Below, one piece after another: positions 44,856 through 53,180 of a DNA stretch of 64,000 bases. Under the pieces are notes generated by a model. That model did no database searches and had not been told where the DNA came from. It worked only from the letters and a program-made list of their open reading frames with translations. The DNA comes from CAYYKD01 sp964471825. Its GTDB lineage: Bacteria > Spirochaetota > GWE2-31-10 > CAYYKD01. Made by a program: the position numbers and the translations under genes. Every line of letters starts with the position of its first letter. Within the stretch, counting starts at the first letter, position 1. Location of the stretch: NCBI GenBank assembly GCA_964471825.1, contig CAYYKD010000004.1, positions 1-64,000 on the forward strand, in the 5' to 3' direction.

Positions 44856-45819
44856 AGTTACCATTCTCTCCATTCATAAAAGTCCCCTCAACCACTGCCT
44901 TGCTCTTTAATCCTATTGTTATTCTATTACCTTCAAAAAGCGGTTCAATGACAGTAGCGTCCTGCACAATCTCAATCCCATTTCGATTGAATATCGCAGT
45001 AATAACCGTCCCTTTATCTATTATCGGCAGCTTTTTAATATTTGTCCACCTTAAAATTTCACCGGACTTAATTTTTTTTACAGAAACAAACCTCAAAATC
45101 TTATCTGTTATAAAATCCTCTGTTATTACGATAGAATCTATCTCTGTAAGCCCCGTTATATCTACCATTTTTTTGGTAAAATCCTCGTTTTCAATCAGGC
45201 CATTTTTCCTAACCATCTTCTTTGCAACCAATATATTACCCATTAGAGTAATATTTATTTTTAAATCTATCCGATCATTACCTCTAATCAGTTTTACCTT
45301 ATCAAGATTCCCGATATCCTTAAGACCATTCTCAATTTTTTTGATCTCAATAAGATCACCGTTATTATAATTAAGGTCGATTAAATCTGTATTGCCAACT
45401 ATTGCAACAGATAGTTCAATTGATCTGTTATTGATATATTTAGAAAGCTGCATAGAGATTAGTTCTTCGAGTTTGCTGTTTTTTTTGATTAGATTATTAT
45501 TGTAATTATTATCAGTTGAAACCGGATTTTTTTCCTCGATTCTATATATCAGACATTGAGTTCCTGAAACAGTAAAACCTCTAAGGCCATTTTCTAACAG
45601 GAGATCAATCAACTGACCATTTGTAACCCTTAATGGAAATGCGGAGTTATCGGTTATTATTATATCACTATTACTTAACGGCACAGTTATCAGATCACTT
45701 AAAAAAATGGTGTCCCTGTTAAGAAACACCTCTTTTTTCAATATCAATTCATTACTATATATGCTAACAAAATTAAAGTGAAATACAGCTATAACCAACA
45801 ACAGTTTAATAATATTCAT
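44839..45819 (-). CDS. flgA: FlgA P-ring assembly chaperone
   Basis: A signal peptide is followed by a poorly conserved N-terminal half and, from about 210, the SAF-type domain: KKMVRKNGLIENEDFTKKMV, KIKSGEILRWTNIKKLP, IDKGTVITAIFNRNGIEI and RITIGLKSKAVVEGTFMNGE. FlgA helps FlgI assemble in the periplasm. At 326 residues it is longer than enteric FlgA (~220), but similar lengths occur in other phyla. It follows flgG by 57 bp. Confidence 0.85.
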   Translation of the reverse strand: MNIIKLLLVIAVFHFNFVSIYSNELILKKEVFLNRDTIFLSDLITVPLSNSDIIITDNSAFPLRVTNGQLIDLLLENGLRGFTVSGTQCLIYRIEEKNPVSTDNNYNNNLIKKNSKLEELISMQLSKYINNRSIELSVAIVGNTDLIDLNYNNGDLIEIKKIENGLKDIGNLDKVKLIRGNDRIDLKINITLMGNILVAKKMVRKNGLIENEDFTKKMVDITGLTEIDSIVITEDFITDKILRFVSVKKIKSGEILRWTNIKKLPIIDKGTVITAIFNRNGIEIVQDATVIEPLFEGNRITIGLKSKAVVEGTFMNGENGNYVKID

Positions 45820-45876
45820 ATTTTTATTTCTATTCTTTATATTAATTTCTATTTTATATTTTCACCTTGTCATTAC

Positions 45877-46671
45877 CTATCTTTTTAAGCTAACAGCAGT
45901 ACCCAACATATTATCAGTTGTCTGAATTGCCTTACTATTTAGGTCGTAGGCTCTCTGAGCGACAATCATATTAACCATTTCCTCTACTACTTGAACATTA
46001 CTCATCTCTATAAACCCCTGATGTAGAATACCCATTCCATCATAGGCCGGAGTTCCTGCGATCTCCTCACCCGATGCCTCTGATCTCTTAAACAGATTAC
46101 CACCAATACTTGTCAGACCTGCCGGATTAACAAACCTAAAGATCTCTATCTGGCCCACCTCTATGATATCATCAGAACCTCCGACCTTACAGGTTACAAG
46201 TCCATCCTTACTCATCGAGATAGATTCAAACAGAAAATTCTCAGGCATAATGATCTCAGGTTCCATTTTATAACCGCTGTGATTAACAATCTGACCATTT
46301 GAGTCGATCTTCCATGCACCATCTCTTGAATAGGCCATAGTACCATCATACATCTGCACCTTGAAAAATCCCTCGCCCTCAATAGCAACATCGAGTTTAT
46401 TGTTAGTATTCTGCAACGACCCCTGCATAAAAATCTTCTGTGTCGCAGCCGGTTTAACCCCCAGACCGACATGGATTCCAGTCGGATAGTTACTTATAGA
46501 AGTTGAAGGTGTCCCTGCCATTCGCATATTTTGATATAACAGATCCTCAAAATCCGCTCTTGTTTTCTTATAACCTGTAGTGTTAACATTCGATATATTA
46601 TGAGATATGGTGTCAATGTTAAATTGCTGCCCCACCATCCCGCTCGCCGCGGTCCACAATGATCTTACCAT
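45877..46671 (-). CDS. flgG: FlgG distal rod protein
   Basis: GGAGG lies 7 bp before ATG 46671. The N-terminus MVRSLWTAASGMVGQQFNID and SHNISNVNTTGYKKTRADFE, the APTIKEG-type central region (GLGVKPAATQKIFMQG) and the end EMVNMIVAQRAYDLNSKAIQ, TTDNMLGTAVSL are diagnostic. It is the first gene of flgG-flgA-flgI-flgJ and there is no flgH (L-ring) gene in the run. The upstream gene (46753) is unrelated. Confidence 0.95.
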   Translation of the reverse strand: MVRSLWTAASGMVGQQFNIDTISHNISNVNTTGYKKTRADFEDLLYQNMRMAGTPSTSISNYPTGIHVGLGVKPAATQKIFMQGSLQNTNNKLDVAIEGEGFFKVQMYDGTMAYSRDGAWKIDSNGQIVNHSGYKMEPEIIMPENFLFESISMSKDGLVTCKVGGSDDIIEVGQIEIFRFVNPAGLTSIGGNLFKRSEASGEEIAGTPAYDGMGILHQGFIEMSNVQVVEEMVNMIVAQRAYDLNSKAIQTTDNMLGTAVSLKR

Positions 46672-46752
46672 TCTATTCCTCCATTTTTTCCTGTGTTTAT
46701 TTAGTATCGTCAATATTTAGCATTCCGTTAGAAAAAAAAAATCCTGATTTTT

Positions 46753-47592
46753 TTATTCTTTATACAATGTTTGGTTCTTTCTAACGGCTCTAAATGGTCG
46801 CATACTCATTGACTCACCGTTTCCCTTATTATATAAAATACCATTTGATAGATCAATAAACCAATGATTGTTTTTATTAAAGATTTGTGAAGACCAAATC
46901 CTATCCCTACCTATACCTGCAGCTTTCGTTTGAACAAGGTTTTTGTATATTAATAAAAGCTCATTATTTGTGGGAAGCCTCCAATCATCTTTACCGCCAC
47001 CCTCGTAACATGAAACAATATTATCAGCTGAGTACCAGTCAGATTCTCCAAGTAAGGCACTTACTTCAAGATAATAATCCTCACCTACAAAAAAAACAAT
47101 TCCACCGCAGTCACCATAACTACCGATTTCAATTTGATTATGATTAACACTTGTATTAACAATTGTTTCTAACACGGCAAAACACATATACTCCGCACTT
47201 CTTCCATTACTTGAGTTATGATATGCTATTCCATTACTAAAATCTAAAAACCATGTAAATGGCGTATCAAACTTTCCATCATATGAACCGGACCAATACC
47301 GGGTTAAAGGTATCAAAATATTTTTTGACTGTTTAACATATTCATAGATTAAAAAAAGCTCTCCTTTAGTAGCAGGTCTCCAACTATCAAAATTATGTTT
47401 ATTTTGGTCCGCAATAATATTAAATGAAGAATCAAAAGTGTGCTTACCATCCATAAGAATCGCATGTAGCTTATGGGAACCGTTCTGATAAAAAGTGAAA
47501 GAGTTAGGGGAGTTCAATACCTGTGATTGAATATCTAAACAAAATATACGGTAACCCAAAATTATAATCATCATGACAATATAACACTTCAT
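46753..47592 (-). CDS. Exported protein with two DUF1566-like repeats
   Basis: GAGGAG precedes ATG 47592 by 5 bp. A signal peptide (YIVMMIIILGYRIFCLD) is followed by two ~120-residue halves of the same plan: SWRPATKGELFLIYEYVKQ then TWFLDFSNGIAYHN in the first, and DDWRLPTNNELLLIYKNLVQ, IGRDRIWSSQIFN, HWFIDLSNGILYN in the second, ending RPFRAVRK. Each has the DUF1566 WRLPT/WSS pattern. It is probably a periplasmic or surface protein. No link to the flagellar genes downstream beyond orientation. Confidence 0.7.
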   Translation of the reverse strand: MKCYIVMMIIILGYRIFCLDIQSQVLNSPNSFTFYQNGSHKLHAILMDGKHTFDSSFNIIADQNKHNFDSWRPATKGELFLIYEYVKQSKNILIPLTRYWSGSYDGKFDTPFTWFLDFSNGIAYHNSSNGRSAEYMCFAVLETIVNTSVNHNQIEIGSYGDCGGIVFFVGEDYYLEVSALLGESDWYSADNIVSCYEGGGKDDWRLPTNNELLLIYKNLVQTKAAGIGRDRIWSSQIFNKNNHWFIDLSNGILYNKGNGESMSMRPFRAVRKNQTLYKE

Positions 47593-47948
47593 AATCACTC
47601 CTCGTAAAATATATATTAACTTGCCCCTATCTCGCTTGTCCCTATGTTGCTTGTCCCTATGTTGTCCCTATCTTGTCAAATAAAGCTATTGACAATCATA
47701 CCAACTCCAGCTAATACTTTAGTATAACATTCAAATTATTTAACAGTCCACTTTTTTATCAAATATTAGGTATTATTGAGAACACAATTGTACGGTGAGT
47801 TTATCGTCATACTAATAAGCTCCGAATAACTTTGGTTACTGTAAATTTTAATGATAATACTTGATTTTATTTACTTTTTTTTGTATATTCCATATCCAAC
47901 TTCAGAGTATAATTTAAAAGCACTTCAAGCACAAAGTGAGGTCATATC
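47593..47948. other. Intergenic region with a CCCTAT minisatellite
   Basis: Divergent promoter region between a DUF1566-like gene and the tsaE-tsaB operon. Apart from the repeats at 47621-47676 nothing is recognised. Confidence 0.5.
47621..47676. repeat. Degenerate tandem repeat TTGYCCCTAT
   Basis: Four copies of TTGYCCCTAT start at 47621, 47636, 47651 and 47662 (spacing 15, 15, 11), with a fifth partial TTGTC at 47673. The C-rich unit stands out in AT-rich sequence. Confidence 0.7.
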
Positions 47949-48392
47949 ATGCCACAAAAACTTACATTCATAGAAGAAGCTGAATTCAAGGGTTATAAGT
48001 ATCGTCCAAATGGGCTTCTTGGAAATGGGTTCTACGGTAACAGCTGTTTTGTATCTCTTGCAGAAATGGAAAGAAACTCCAGAATGTGCAAGATAGATCA
48101 AGAACCGCCTCTTGATGATGATGCACCATATATAAATTCAGAATTCTTTATAGAATGTGAACTAAAAGATAATTTTCTTACAACAGATATTGTCAGGTTG
48201 TTTCCAACACTCAAAGAACACCATCTTCATAATTTCCTAAATAGATTTAAGGATGTTTTTTTATCACAGAAACTTTTTACTCTATCAAATAGAAAAAGAG
48301 TTTTTACTACTGAGGCTGTCCGATTTATATATGCGAAACTTATAAAGAGAGAAGAAACTCCCGTAAAAAAAAGAGGACGGAGGGCACAGTAA
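47949..48392 (+). CDS. Conserved-looking protein of unknown function
   Basis: A 147-residue cytoplasmic protein: LTFIEEAEFKGYKYRPNGLL near the start, an acidic middle (EPPLDDDAPYINS), the helical LFPTLKEHHLHNFLNRFKDV, and a basic tail ETPVKKRGRRAQ. The tail suggests nucleic-acid or ribosome contact, but I recognise no domain. It opens a tight run (4 bp, -1, -13, 5, 6 bp spacing) that leads to tsaE, tsaB, a YkgJ-like gene and recO. Confidence 0.5.
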   Translation: MPQKLTFIEEAEFKGYKYRPNGLLGNGFYGNSCFVSLAEMERNSRMCKIDQEPPLDDDAPYINSEFFIECELKDNFLTTDIVRLFPTLKEHHLHNFLNRFKDVFLSQKLFTLSNRKRVFTTEAVRFIYAKLIKREETPVKKRGRRAQ

Positions 48393-48395
48393 TCT

Positions 48396-48677
48396 ATGAG
48401 AGTTATTGATATCGATCAACTTGTGCATATTGAAAATCATATTCACTATATTAAAGAGTATAAGGGAAGTCTTATACTGATGGATAAAACAGCAAAGATT
48501 GTTAGAAACCCGATTAAGTTTTCCATTGAGTACAAACCTATGGGATCTCCGGATATTAACATTGATCTTCCTGACCTGCCGCAGTATTCATCTAACGACT
48601 CTGTAGTAGTTAAGATCAAAGAAAAAATAATAAAACTTGACTCTGATGGCACACTATCATCACTTCTAAAATCCTAA
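48396..48677 (+). CDS. Small protein of unknown function
   Basis: A 93-residue protein with alternating hydrophobic/charged strands: DQLVHIENHIHYIKEYKGSL, then RNPIKFSIEYKPMGSPDIN and a final IKEKIIKLDSDGTLSSLLK. No signal peptide. Its stop TAATG overlaps the tsaE start by 1 base. Not recognised. Confidence 0.5.
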   Translation: MRVIDIDQLVHIENHIHYIKEYKGSLILMDKTAKIVRNPIKFSIEYKPMGSPDINIDLPDLPQYSSNDSVVVKIKEKIIKLDSDGTLSSLLKS

Positions 48678-49120
48678 TGTCCGACACAGAGAATTTTAAT
48701 TCAACAGATGAAAATCAGACAGGGAAAATTGCATATGAATTTGCAAAGAGGTTAAAGAAGGGTGACATAATCCTTCTTAAAGGGTCACTTGGATCCGGAA
48801 AAAGTATCTTTGTAAGAGGTGCGGCATCATACTTTGATATTAATGAGCCAATGCCCTCACCAACATTCTCTATAATGAATGAGTATAGCGGTTCATACCT
48901 TGATAATAGCTCTGTAATGCTCTATCACTTTGATCTTTACAGAATTAATGACCCCTATGAACTCTATGCAATCGGTTTTGAGGACTACATATACTCAGAC
49001 GGGATAAGTTTTATTGAGTGGCCGGAAAAAGGTGAAGAGATGATTCCAAAAAAATCGATAATCGTCGAGATCAAACCAGTAGAGGAAATAAGGACTATAA
49101 CAATAAAATGGCTAAACTAG
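48677..49120 (+). CDS. tsaE: TsaE ATPase of t6A biosynthesis
   Basis: The 147-residue P-loop protein has KGSLGSGKSIFVRG (Walker A), PSPTFSIMNEYSG, LYHFDLYRINDPYEL and ISFIEWPEKG (Walker B region), the standard TsaE order. It energises the TsaBD complex for tRNA t6A37. It overlaps tsaB by 13 bp. Confidence 0.92.
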   Translation: MSDTENFNSTDENQTGKIAYEFAKRLKKGDIILLKGSLGSGKSIFVRGAASYFDINEPMPSPTFSIMNEYSGSYLDNSSVMLYHFDLYRINDPYELYAIGFEDYIYSDGISFIEWPEKGEEMIPKKSIIVEIKPVEEIRTITIKWLN

Positions 49121-49830
49121 AATGCAACTATATAGTTATTGATACAACCACAAAGGTTCTTAAGACAGCTGCCTTCTTTGAATCAAAATCCCATTATAAG
49201 GTAATCAACGATGGATTCTACCACCTTGAAAATCTCCTTCCTGCAATTGACGCTCTCTTAAAAGAAAACAACCTGGATAAACTCAAAATAAACAAAATAT
49301 TTGTAGTAACCGGCCCCGGCTCCTTTACAGGACTTAGAATCGGCATAACTACTGCTATTTCAATGGCCTTCGGACTTTCAATTGAAGTAATTGGCTTCTC
49401 AATATTTGATGTGTACAATTTTCTACTCAATACAAATCCTGAACTCAGCTCTTTAGATATTGCTATTCCTGTTATAGACGCAAAAAAGAGTTCTTTTTTC
49501 TGCACATTTTTAACAGATAAAGATGTTAAGCCTCTACTATTATCAGATATGTTTGATCTGACACCGATCGATCTCTACAACAAGCTTACCGAATACAATC
49601 CCAAAAACGCTTGTTTCTTTGGTGCAGATTTTAATCTGATAAAACTACGAGATGAGCGATTTGCTACATTTAAACATATATATGAAGCTGATTATAGTGC
49701 CTCTGACCTGATAGATTTCTGTAACTACATTATAGATAGAAAGATAAACTATCGCTACCCTGAGCCTGTCTATCTTAGAAAAAGTGAAGCTGAAAACATG
49801 CTTCTGAAAAAAAAATTATTATTGGAGTAA
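49108..49830 (+). CDS. tsaB: TsaB scaffold of t6A biosynthesis
   Basis: A 240-residue ASKHA-fold protein: NYIVIDTTTKVLKTAAFFES, VVTGPGSFTGLRIGITTAI (the TsaB signature), IPVIDAKKSSFF. It lacks the metal-binding residues of TsaD, as expected. It pairs with TsaE and TsaD in making threonylcarbamoyl-adenosine. Starts inside tsaE. Confidence 0.9.
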   Translation: MAKLECNYIVIDTTTKVLKTAAFFESKSHYKVINDGFYHLENLLPAIDALLKENNLDKLKINKIFVVTGPGSFTGLRIGITTAISMAFGLSIEVIGFSIFDVYNFLLNTNPELSSLDIAIPVIDAKKSSFFCTFLTDKDVKPLLLSDMFDLTPIDLYNKLTEYNPKNACFFGADFNLIKLRDERFATFKHIYEADYSASDLIDFCNYIIDRKINYRYPEPVYLRKSEAENMLLKKKLLLE

Positions 49831-49835
49831 GTGAG

Positions 49836-50312
49836 TTGAATAATTTTATTGAAGTTGATTGCTGGGATTGTCTTGAATGTTGCCATTTCTATGATCTTGT
49901 CGGTGAAGAGCTGACCCATCAGGAGATAAAAGAAGCATGGTTCTTCTCTGAAAAATCATGTGACATCTACTTTAAAAAAAGTGGAGACAAATATCTGATT
50001 GGTGACACCTGCCAGAGATGGGAGGATGGATTTTGTAAAATACATTCACTAGAGGAACTCCCTTTAAGCTGTGCAATTTTCCCATTAATTTTAACACATA
50101 GGGATGATAAGGTACATATTGCAATAGATAAGAACTGTCCCAAATACAATGATATCAAACAAAAATTCGGCTCTGAAGATTTTATGAAAAAACTGTTGGA
50201 TATACTTGAGTTCTATGATTCTAAGGAAATGATGGAAAGTGTAGATTACGATGATCTGATAGAATGCGGGTATTCAATTGACATAATTCTCGATGACATC
50301 TTTTCTGAATAG
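49836..50312 (+). CDS. CxxCxxCC (YkgJ-like) zinc/iron-binding protein
   Basis: The start is a TTG at 49836 with GGAG 8 bp upstream; no ATG is near. The N-terminus carries DCWDCLECCHF (CxxCxxCC), and a second cluster, CQRWEDGFCKIHSLEELP then SCAIFPL, completes the UPF0153/YkgJ pattern. Four or more Cys bind zinc or an iron-sulfur cluster. The C-terminal ~50 residues are acidic. It is encoded between tsaB and recO; role unknown. Confidence 0.8.
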   Translation: MNNFIEVDCWDCLECCHFYDLVGEELTHQEIKEAWFFSEKSCDIYFKKSGDKYLIGDTCQRWEDGFCKIHSLEELPLSCAIFPLILTHRDDKVHIAIDKNCPKYNDIKQKFGSEDFMKKLLDILEFYDSKEMMESVDYDDLIECGYSIDIILDDIFSE

Positions 50313-50318
50313 ATTATT

Positions 50319-51044
50319 ATGGCAGAAAACCGATTCATAACGGATGCCATCATCCTACGAACCTCAGTGTCGGGTGAATTTAATCGAATTGCAGACTTCA
50401 TAACCCCCGATAGAGGTGTTATCAGAGCAATGGCCTATGGTGCAATGAAATTAAAAAACCGGTTTTGTTCTACAGTTCAACCATTTACAACAGCAAAACT
50501 CTATCTCTATATGGAACAAAAAACCGGTTTTTATAAAATTGAAGATATATCATCGATCAGTCCTGCCGATTTTATTGGAAACAATCTTACCAAATTTTAT
50601 CTTGCCTCGTTATACTCAGATATCATACTCTCAACAAGAATCTCAGATCATGACTATAAGAGCTTCTATTACATGGAGAAATATACTCTTGAGCTTCTAG
50701 ACACCAATACACCATTTACCTCGCTTCTTTTTTTCCTCTCCAAATATCTATTCCTATCAGGTACACACTTTGAACTAAATCAATGTAGTCATTGCGGGAC
50801 TGTTGCACCTAACTATTATATTGACCTTGATGAGGGTAGGATTTTCTGCAAAAATCACGCCAGAGATACAAAGATCTCTATTAGTCATGAAAATGCAGGT
50901 ATACTGAGAAGGTTTCTCTCCGAAAAATACTCTGTACTAAAAAATGTCGAGATTGAAAAGGAAAATATCACCGATCTGATAAAACTCTTTTACCATTTTA
51001 TCAGATCATATATAGGTGTTAATATTACAGAATATATCAACTAA
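50319..51044 (+). CDS. recO: DNA repair protein RecO
   Basis: N-terminal OB fold (ITDAIILRTSVSGEFNRIAD, VIRAMAYGAMKLKN) and helical C-terminal domain with a zinc-like site FELNQCSHCGTVAP and RIFCKNHA. Length 241 is normal. It loads RecA with RecF/RecR. Last gene of the operon, 6 bp after the YkgJ-like gene. Confidence 0.9.
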   Translation: MAENRFITDAIILRTSVSGEFNRIADFITPDRGVIRAMAYGAMKLKNRFCSTVQPFTTAKLYLYMEQKTGFYKIEDISSISPADFIGNNLTKFYLASLYSDIILSTRISDHDYKSFYYMEKYTLELLDTNTPFTSLLFFLSKYLFLSGTHFELNQCSHCGTVAPNYYIDLDEGRIFCKNHARDTKISISHENAGILRRFLSEKYSVLKNVEIEKENITDLIKLFYHFIRSYIGVNITEYIN

Positions 51045-51056
51045 ATTGCATGCCCT

Positions 51057-51125
51057 AGAGGTTCTTGCAAAAATAAATTTTATTTTTTGCGAAGTATATT
51101 TTTTTGAAAAACAAATAAAAGCCTC
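51057..51125. repeat. GAGGTTCTTGCAAAAA repeat with a GCCTC partner
   Basis: AGAGGTTCTTGCAAAAA at 51057-51073 resembles the ends of the 146-bp element at 62899-63044. A GCCTC lies at 51121-51125. Between them is an A/T hairpin. Confidence 0.4.
51065..51090 (+). terminator. AT-rich hairpin after recO
   Basis: TTGCAAAAATAAA and TTTATTTTTTGC can pair (with one T bulge) around 51065-51090, some 20 bp after the recO stop, followed by further T runs near 51099. Weak but probable terminator. Confidence 0.45.
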
Positions 51126-51145
51126 ACGATTAAGGGATTCTAAGA

Positions 51146-53086
51146 CTAAACCTTTTTGAATATTCTATCCAACTCACCCTTATTGAGATTCTTTGTGAAT
51201 AAACTTACAACTATTAACACAAATGTTGATATGGGCAAGGCAATTACTATGGCATCAACAAAGGCAAGAATACCGGGCGTACCGCTTGAAGTAATAGTAA
51301 GTGCGGCCTTATTAAACAATAGCTTGCAGAGACCCAACGCGGATGCTTCTTTTATCTGAAAAAATGTTAGCCATATTGCTGAAACTATAAATCCTGTTAC
51401 AGAACTGGCAACAGCGGCAAATGGGGTTACTTTTCTTGTAAATATACCCGCTATCAACAGCGGTAAAAAGGCACTGGCCATTACACCAAAAAATATGGCG
51501 GTTGCCCTAGCTATAATACCGATAGGTAATATATATCCAAGCCGGACAGAAAATAGAACAGTGATTATTATTCCAATTCTGGTGATAAGAATCGAGTGTT
51601 TCCCTTTGCTTCCGCCCTTAACACACCCCTCATAGAGATCACGGCCGATCGATGTGCCCATCACATGAAATAGTGATGAAACAGTACTCATCCCCGCAGA
51701 TAGAATTGTCAATATAAATAAATAATTAAACCACGACGGCATAACAGCACCGATAAGTATCGGTATAATCTTATCAGGATTACCCCCCGCCTTCACTATT
51801 GAAATAACACCATCATTTTTATAAAAGATTGAATTCGAAAGAGCACCTGATACATAGGCAACGCCTACCATAAATAAAATAAATATACCGCCCATTAGCA
51901 CTGCTCTGTTTAACTCACGATTTGACTTAACAGTCATAAATCTAACAACAAGCTGCGGTTGGGCAAGAACTCCAATCCCTACACCAAGTATAATAGAGGT
52001 AACAATTATAAACCAGAGTGGAGATCCGGCCCTAGGCATACTTGCCCATCCGACAAATCCCAAACCTGCCGAATTCTTATCCGTTAGATAGTTATAGTTT
52101 TTTATCTCATTTCTTAGTTTCCTGTACTCTCCATAGGATATACTAAACCCGTTAAAATCTACAGGAGTCTTATCTACGAGACCACTCTGTACAACAACCT
52201 TAAATTCATCTATTTCATCCGCGGTCAAATTTTCTAGAAAACCTAACTGTCCGCTAATTATAGCATCAACTGATTTCTCAAATTTTTCAATTGTGTAATT
52301 TCTATTACCAATAATTAAAACAGGTGTAGTATTTTGATTCTTAGAAAGCACAAATTCCTTTACTACACTAAACTCATCTTCACTTAGACTTGATTTTAAT
52401 ATATTGTAGTTTGTCTCAATCCGCTTATTGAGAGATGAAATATCTCTATGGGCAGGAATTAATCCGCCCAGATTAGAATATATAAACACAATTAACAGAA
52501 GCATTCCTGCAAACATTATTGATCCCTGAACAGCATCTGTATACATAACCCCTTTTATACCGCCAAAGACAACATAGGCAGTTACAATTAGAGAAAAAAT
52601 CAATAGACTCACATTATAATCAATATTTAAAAGAACCTCCATCAACCTTGCGGCACCGATTATTACAGCTGCAGTATATAGAGGCATTAATACGACTATC
52701 ACCATTGCTGAAAAGCCAAGCAAAAATTTTGAATTGTATCGTTTACCAATCAGCTCCGGAAAAGTATGCGATTCGAGATTGTGTCCCATCTGCCTGATTC
52801 TTTTGCCAAGGAAAACGAATGCAATAAAAATTCCGACAATTATATTCAAAAATGTAAGCCAAAGAAGACTCATACCAAACGATCCGGCAAACCCGCCAAA
52901 ACCAATAATAGCCGCAGTAGAAATAAATGTTGCACCATATGAAAGTGCCATAACAAATGGATGTATCTTTCTTCCGCCGACCAAATAATCAGCATCATTT
53001 TTGGTTCCCTTATAACCCCTATAGCCAAGATAAGCCATAATCGAAAGATATATAATCACTATTACAGATAGAACCGGAATACTCAT
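51146..53086 (-). CDS. Sodium/solute symporter (SSS family) with a long insertion
   Basis: The 646-residue protein has the LeuT-fold helices of the SSS family: ALSYGATFISTAAIIGFGGF, SHTFPELIGKRYNSKF, FGGIKGVMYTDAVQGS, LAQPQLVVRFMTVKS. Between about residues 213 and 340 it carries some 125 extra polar residues (such as SSLNKRIETNYNILK and YGEYRKLRNEIKNYN) that ordinary members lack, placed after helix 6. Substrate unknown (sugar, amino acid or carboxylate). Monocistronic, convergent with recO. Confidence 0.88.
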   Translation of the reverse strand: MSIPVLSVIVIIYLSIMAYLGYRGYKGTKNDADYLVGGRKIHPFVMALSYGATFISTAAIIGFGGFAGSFGMSLLWLTFLNIIVGIFIAFVFLGKRIRQMGHNLESHTFPELIGKRYNSKFLLGFSAMVIVVLMPLYTAAVIIGAARLMEVLLNIDYNVSLLIFSLIVTAYVVFGGIKGVMYTDAVQGSIMFAGMLLLIVFIYSNLGGLIPAHRDISSLNKRIETNYNILKSSLSEDEFSVVKEFVLSKNQNTTPVLIIGNRNYTIEKFEKSVDAIISGQLGFLENLTADEIDEFKVVVQSGLVDKTPVDFNGFSISYGEYRKLRNEIKNYNYLTDKNSAGLGFVGWASMPRAGSPLWFIIVTSIILGVGIGVLAQPQLVVRFMTVKSNRELNRAVLMGGIFILFMVGVAYVSGALSNSIFYKNDGVISIVKAGGNPDKIIPILIGAVMPSWFNYLFILTILSAGMSTVSSLFHVMGTSIGRDLYEGCVKGGSKGKHSILITRIGIIITVLFSVRLGYILPIGIIARATAIFFGVMASAFLPLLIAGIFTRKVTPFAAVASSVTGFIVSAIWLTFFQIKEASALGLCKLLFNKAALTITSSGTPGILAFVDAIVIALPISTFVLIVVSLFTKNLNKGELDRIFKKV

Positions 53087-53180
53087 TGTTAACTCCTGAT
53101 AATTTTACAAGAATATATAAAAAAATTACACCAATGTCAATTGTAATAATAATATCAAATAATAATATCAAATAATATTT

